A stretch of 64,000 nucleotides of DNA from NCBI RefSeq assembly GCF_003316765.1, contig NZ_NIJF01000060.1:186001-250000 (forward strand). The letters are read 5' to 3'. Source of the stretch: Bacillus sp. P14.5 (GTDB lineage Bacteria; Bacillota; Bacilli; Bacillales; Bacillaceae_B). Positions within the stretch are counted from its first letter, which is position 1; every line of letters begins with the position of its first letter. Positions 61,647 to 64,000 of the stretch are shown here, in pieces. Made by a program: the position numbers and the translations under genes. The notes under the pieces are model-generated. The model worked only from the letters and a program-made list of their open reading frames with translations. It was not told the origin of the DNA and made no database searches.

Positions 61647-62018
61647 TTATCGATGCTGATCAATTAAGATCGGGTTTCCATCTGGGTCCTCCAATGTAAT
61701 AAAGGCTGGCCCTTCTTTTGTATCATCAGCCTCTTTAATGAGATCCACTCCATTTTCCTTTAACTTCTTTTGCAATTCCCGGACGTCTGTAAAGCCGTCA
61801 ATATTTTCAGCATTGCTATTCCATCCAGGATTAAAGGTCAGCATGTTTTTTTCAAACATTCCTTGAAACAGTCCGATCACAGTTCCTTCATTTTTCATGA
61901 TCAGCCACTTACTCTCTATGTCCCCTCCTAAGGTTTCAAATCCCAGTTTTTCATAGAATGCTTTTGATAGATGGATGTCTTTTACATTTAAACTGACAGA
62001 GAATGCTCCCAACTTCAT
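61647..62018 (-). CDS. VOC-family protein
   Basis: 123 residues. AFSVSLNVKDIHLSKAFYEK, WLIMKNEGTVIGLFQ, and AFITLEDPDGNPILIDQH. Both VOC modules present; a dioxygenase/glyoxalase or drug-binding role cannot be told apart. GAGGAGGAG precedes the ATG. Confidence 0.85.
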   Translation of the reverse strand: MKLGAFSVSLNVKDIHLSKAFYEKLGFETLGGDIESKWLIMKNEGTVIGLFQGMFEKNMLTFNPGWNSNAENIDGFTDVRELQKKLKENGVDLIKEADDTKEGPAFITLEDPDGNPILIDQHR

Positions 62019-62155
62019 ACTATCTCCTCCTCATAATCTCGTTACACTATATCTTCTATTAATTTTATCAGATACCTGCTGAAGTCCCTTAAAATGACTC
62101 AAACCGTTTTCTGGAGATTCTGTTTCATAATTATTGAATAAAAAAGATTATGTAA

Positions 62156-62181
62156 AAAAGGGACCCAAAGCAGTCCCTTTT
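62156..62181 (-). terminator. Terminator of the collagen-like gene
   Basis: AAAAGGGAC / GTCCCTTTT, 9-bp stem, 8-base loop, with A/T runs on both sides, 17 bases after the stop at 62198. Confidence 0.8.
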
Positions 62182-62197
62182 ATGTGCTAAGAAACCC

Positions 62198-64000
62198 TTA
62201 GATAAATTCACTCAACAATAACCAATAACAAGGATTATTTAACGGTAAATTAGGGTCTACAGGAATAATGGCTGAGTGATAACCGACGATAAAACTCTCC
62301 GGCTCTGTTGCAGAAGCCCATCCATCAGTGAAGGATTCATTTACAATTGTATTATCAACATCGAAAATATCTGTGCTGCCCAAGTACGAAGCATCGATAC
62401 CGGCAAGTCCCTTTCCGGCAGTATTCTGTACGGTATTTCCATAGAAAGCGATGAATTTGAAGATGTTGAGGTTGGCGTTGTTCAATAGGACAGGGACATT
62501 TCCTTCAAGAATGGTGGTATTGTCGATAATATATAAACCAAAATTCTCACCAATAAACTCCTCCATGAGTAGAAGATGCCGCAAAGTAAATGGCGAGGTC
62601 AACTGAGTATTATTTCTGATGACCAGATCTCCCCTTAGGGTTCTTCCAGGACTAGAAGCTATATTTGTGATAATAATGAAGCTGTTTCTTGTAGGACCTT
62701 CATCAGAAACAAAAGTATTAGATTCAATGATACTTTGACCTGAAGTAGAAGCAATACTGATATATCTATACCTGTTGGTATCCAAAACTGGAAGCGCATA
62801 GGTAAAGTCGCAGTTTGTGATTTGAAATTCTGTTGCAATCAGAGATATACCGAACTCAGAAACGGAAATCTCACAATTATCGACATATATTCCGGTGGCA
62901 AAATTACTTACTCCTATTGCACTAGCAATAGAACTTGCTCCTGGAATTGCTTGAATGATTGACATGTTTTTGATAACCACATTCGAAACAGTCACGTTAA
63001 ACATTGTCACTGCATCAGGAGTTAAGGTAAATACTGTTGTTACTCCTTTTCCTTGCCCTTCTATCGTAACTGATTTGTTAACATCCAAGTTGGCAGTAAT
63101 CGTAAAAGTTCCAGGGTCAAGTAATATTCGATCACCGTTTACTGCGGCAGTTAAAGCAGCAGCAATCGTTGTAAATGGTTGAGCTGGTCCGACAAGCAGG
63201 GTATTACCTGTTGGAGCAGGTACCGTTCTTGCTGGAGGAGGAACTGGTTGTTGTTCTTTATAAAAAGTATCCCCTGTGGAGATATCTATATAAAGATCTC
63301 CTTCCTCACCGATATCACATGTAGGTGATCCCACTCCTGTTAGTACGGGTGTACCCGATGGCCCGGTTGCTCCTTGTGGGCCCGTCGCCCCTTGTAATCC
63401 CGTGGCTCCTTGAGGTCCCGTCACTCCTTGAGGTCCCGTCACTCCTTGTGGGCCCGTCGCCCCTTGTAATCCCGTGGCTCCTTGAGGTCCCGTCACTCCT
63501 TGAGGTCCCGTCACTCCTTGTGGTCCTGTCACTCCTTGTGGTCCTGTCGCTCCTTGTGGTCCGGTCGCTCCTTGAGGTCCTGTTGCACCTTGAGGTCCGG
63601 TGGCTCCTTGTGGCCCCGTCGCCCCTTGAAGACCCGTGGCTCCCTGAGGTCCGGTCGCTCCTTGAGGTCCTGTTGCCCCTTGTGGTCCAGGCGGGCCAAC
63701 ATCTGCACCAAGCAGCTCGTCCGACACCAGACGATGCGCGGCAACTATTTGGCCATTAGCACCTTTGCCCCACACCGAAACTTGTATTTCTTCCTCAGCC
63801 TCTCCTTCGATAGTAAAAACGTACTCAAGTCCATCAAAGTTCGCATAATAATTTCTAGTAAATACTGCATTTGGCAAAACACTCAGCGTTTCAAGAACAT
63901 ACAAATTTCTAGAACCATTAAGATAATAGCCTTGTATAAGAACAGTAGCGGAACTGCTGGAACTTTTATTGTCAATCTTCACTGTTACTTGTCGTGTAAG
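62198..64000 (-). CDS. Collagen-like protein with C-terminal parallel beta-helix domain (N-terminus off the edge)
   Basis: At least 594 residues. N-terminal domain of about 90 residues ([20 protein letters not shown]), then 41 Gly-X-Y triplets mostly [12 protein letters not shown], a proline-rich linker, and a C-terminal domain with successive short strands ([52 protein letters not shown]) typical of a right-handed beta-helix. Collagen-like proteins of this kind are exosporium or spore-surface filaments in Bacillus. A GTG at 63982 is possible, but the frame stays open to the edge, so the true start is probably outside. Confidence 0.8.
   Translation of the reverse strand, partial: LTRQVTVKIDNKSSSSSATVLIQGYYLNGSRNLYVLETLSVLPNAVFTRNYYANFDGLEYVFTIEGEAEEEIQVSVWGKGANGQIVAAHRLVSDELLGADVGPPGPQGATGPQGATGPQGATGLQGATGPQGATGPQGATGPQGATGPQGATGPQGVTGPQGVTGPQGVTGPQGATGLQGATGPQGVTGPQGVTGPQGATGLQGATGPQGATGPSGTPVLTGVGSPTCDIGEEGDLYIDISTGDTFYKEQQPVPPPARTVPAPTGNTLLVGPAQPFTTIAAALTAAVNGDRILLDPGTFTITANLDVNKSVTIEGQGKGVTTVFTLTPDAVTMFNVTVSNVVIKNMSIIQAIPGASSIASAIGVSNFATGIYVDNCEISVSEFGISLIATEFQITNCDFTYALPVLDTNRYRYISIASTSGQSIIESNTFVSDEGPTRNSFIIITNIASSPGRTLRGDLVIRNNTQLTSPFTLRHLLLMEEFIGENFGLYIIDNTTILEGNVPVLLNNANLNIFKFIAFYGNTVQNTAGKGLAGIDASYLGSTDIFDVDNTIVNESFTDGWASATEPESFIVGYHSAIIPVDPNLPLNNPCYWLLLSEFI
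63329..63697 (-). repeat. Collagen-coding 18-bp tandem repeat
   Basis: 41 Gly-X-Y codon triplets encoded by near-identical 18-bp units (GGACCNCAAGGNGCNACN pattern). Near-identity of the units allows slippage, so triplet number probably varies between strains and short-read assemblies may miscount it. Confidence 0.9.

Noticed and set aside
63325-63759. 144-codon plus-strand frame rich in Leu-Leu-Val repeats
   Set aside because: It is the antisense reading of the collagen-coding repeat; the periodicity comes from the 18-bp units.

Overview
The window looks like chromosomal DNA of a low-GC, endospore-forming member of the Bacillaceae. The pointers are GGAGG-type ribosome binding sites with frequent TTG and GTG starts, a cluster of GerP-like spore proteins, DUF3231 and CBO0543 family proteins, a YtrABC-type module, Fur boxes, a yybP-ykoY manganese riboswitch, two GC-rich repeats of a type common in Bacillaceae, and a collagen-like surface (exosporium-type) protein at the right edge. 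I cannot assign a genus. No rRNA, tRNA or CRISPR was recognised.

Layout. 0-6.4 kb: accessory small lipoproteins and membrane proteins, several frameshifted genes and a 53-bp tandem hairpin array. 6.3-18.3 kb: a redox and transport island. It holds a TlpA/TPR thioredoxin-like gene with an in-frame UGA at its active site, a divergent flavoprotein of the type otherwise found fused to SelD, an operon of a MerA-like flavoprotein plus a YnjB/C/C/D ABC transporter, a YnjF-like CDP-alcohol phosphatidyltransferase, an OsmC protein, a TVP38/DedA-like membrane protein, a glutaredoxin-like protein and a Crp/Fnr regulator. The same gene types sit together in E. coli (ydjXYZ-ynjABCDEF). 18.5-25 kb: a dehalogenase, histidine phosphatase, methyltransferase and many small membrane proteins. 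26-29 kb: two convergent XRE-repressor/membrane-protein modules, then a RodA/FtsW protein. 29-34.3 kb: GNAT, UspA, DUF2500 and a GerP-like spore cluster. 34.3-40.6 kb: two MITEs, a Fur-regulated siderophore-binding lipoprotein, a methyltransferase, a small export protein and ytrA/ABC genes. 40.8-45 kb: a thiol-redox operon (ccdA, response regulator, histidine kinase, osmC, membrane protein, tlpA). 45-46.9 kb: a 52-bp hairpin array, then a manganese riboswitch ahead of a small basic protein and a Ser/Thr kinase. 47-62 kb: mostly single metabolic or resistance-type genes (beta-lactamase-like, DMT, NmrA, APH, Eis, LytTR/DUF3021, DinB, SDR, HEAT, VOC/ArsR, ZmaR-like GNAT). 62.2-64 kb: collagen-like/beta-helix protein.

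Three genome-level patterns stand out. (1) Four intergenic arrays of short hairpins have different sequences but nearly the same 51-53 bp period. (2) A family of about 190-bp MITEs has GGCTCTTTTCG inverted ends and perfect 8-bp target duplications. (3) About ten genes are broken by single-base losses, mostly in homopolymers; this fits systematic sequencing error better than real gene decay, so most genes listed as pseudogenes are probably intact in the organism.
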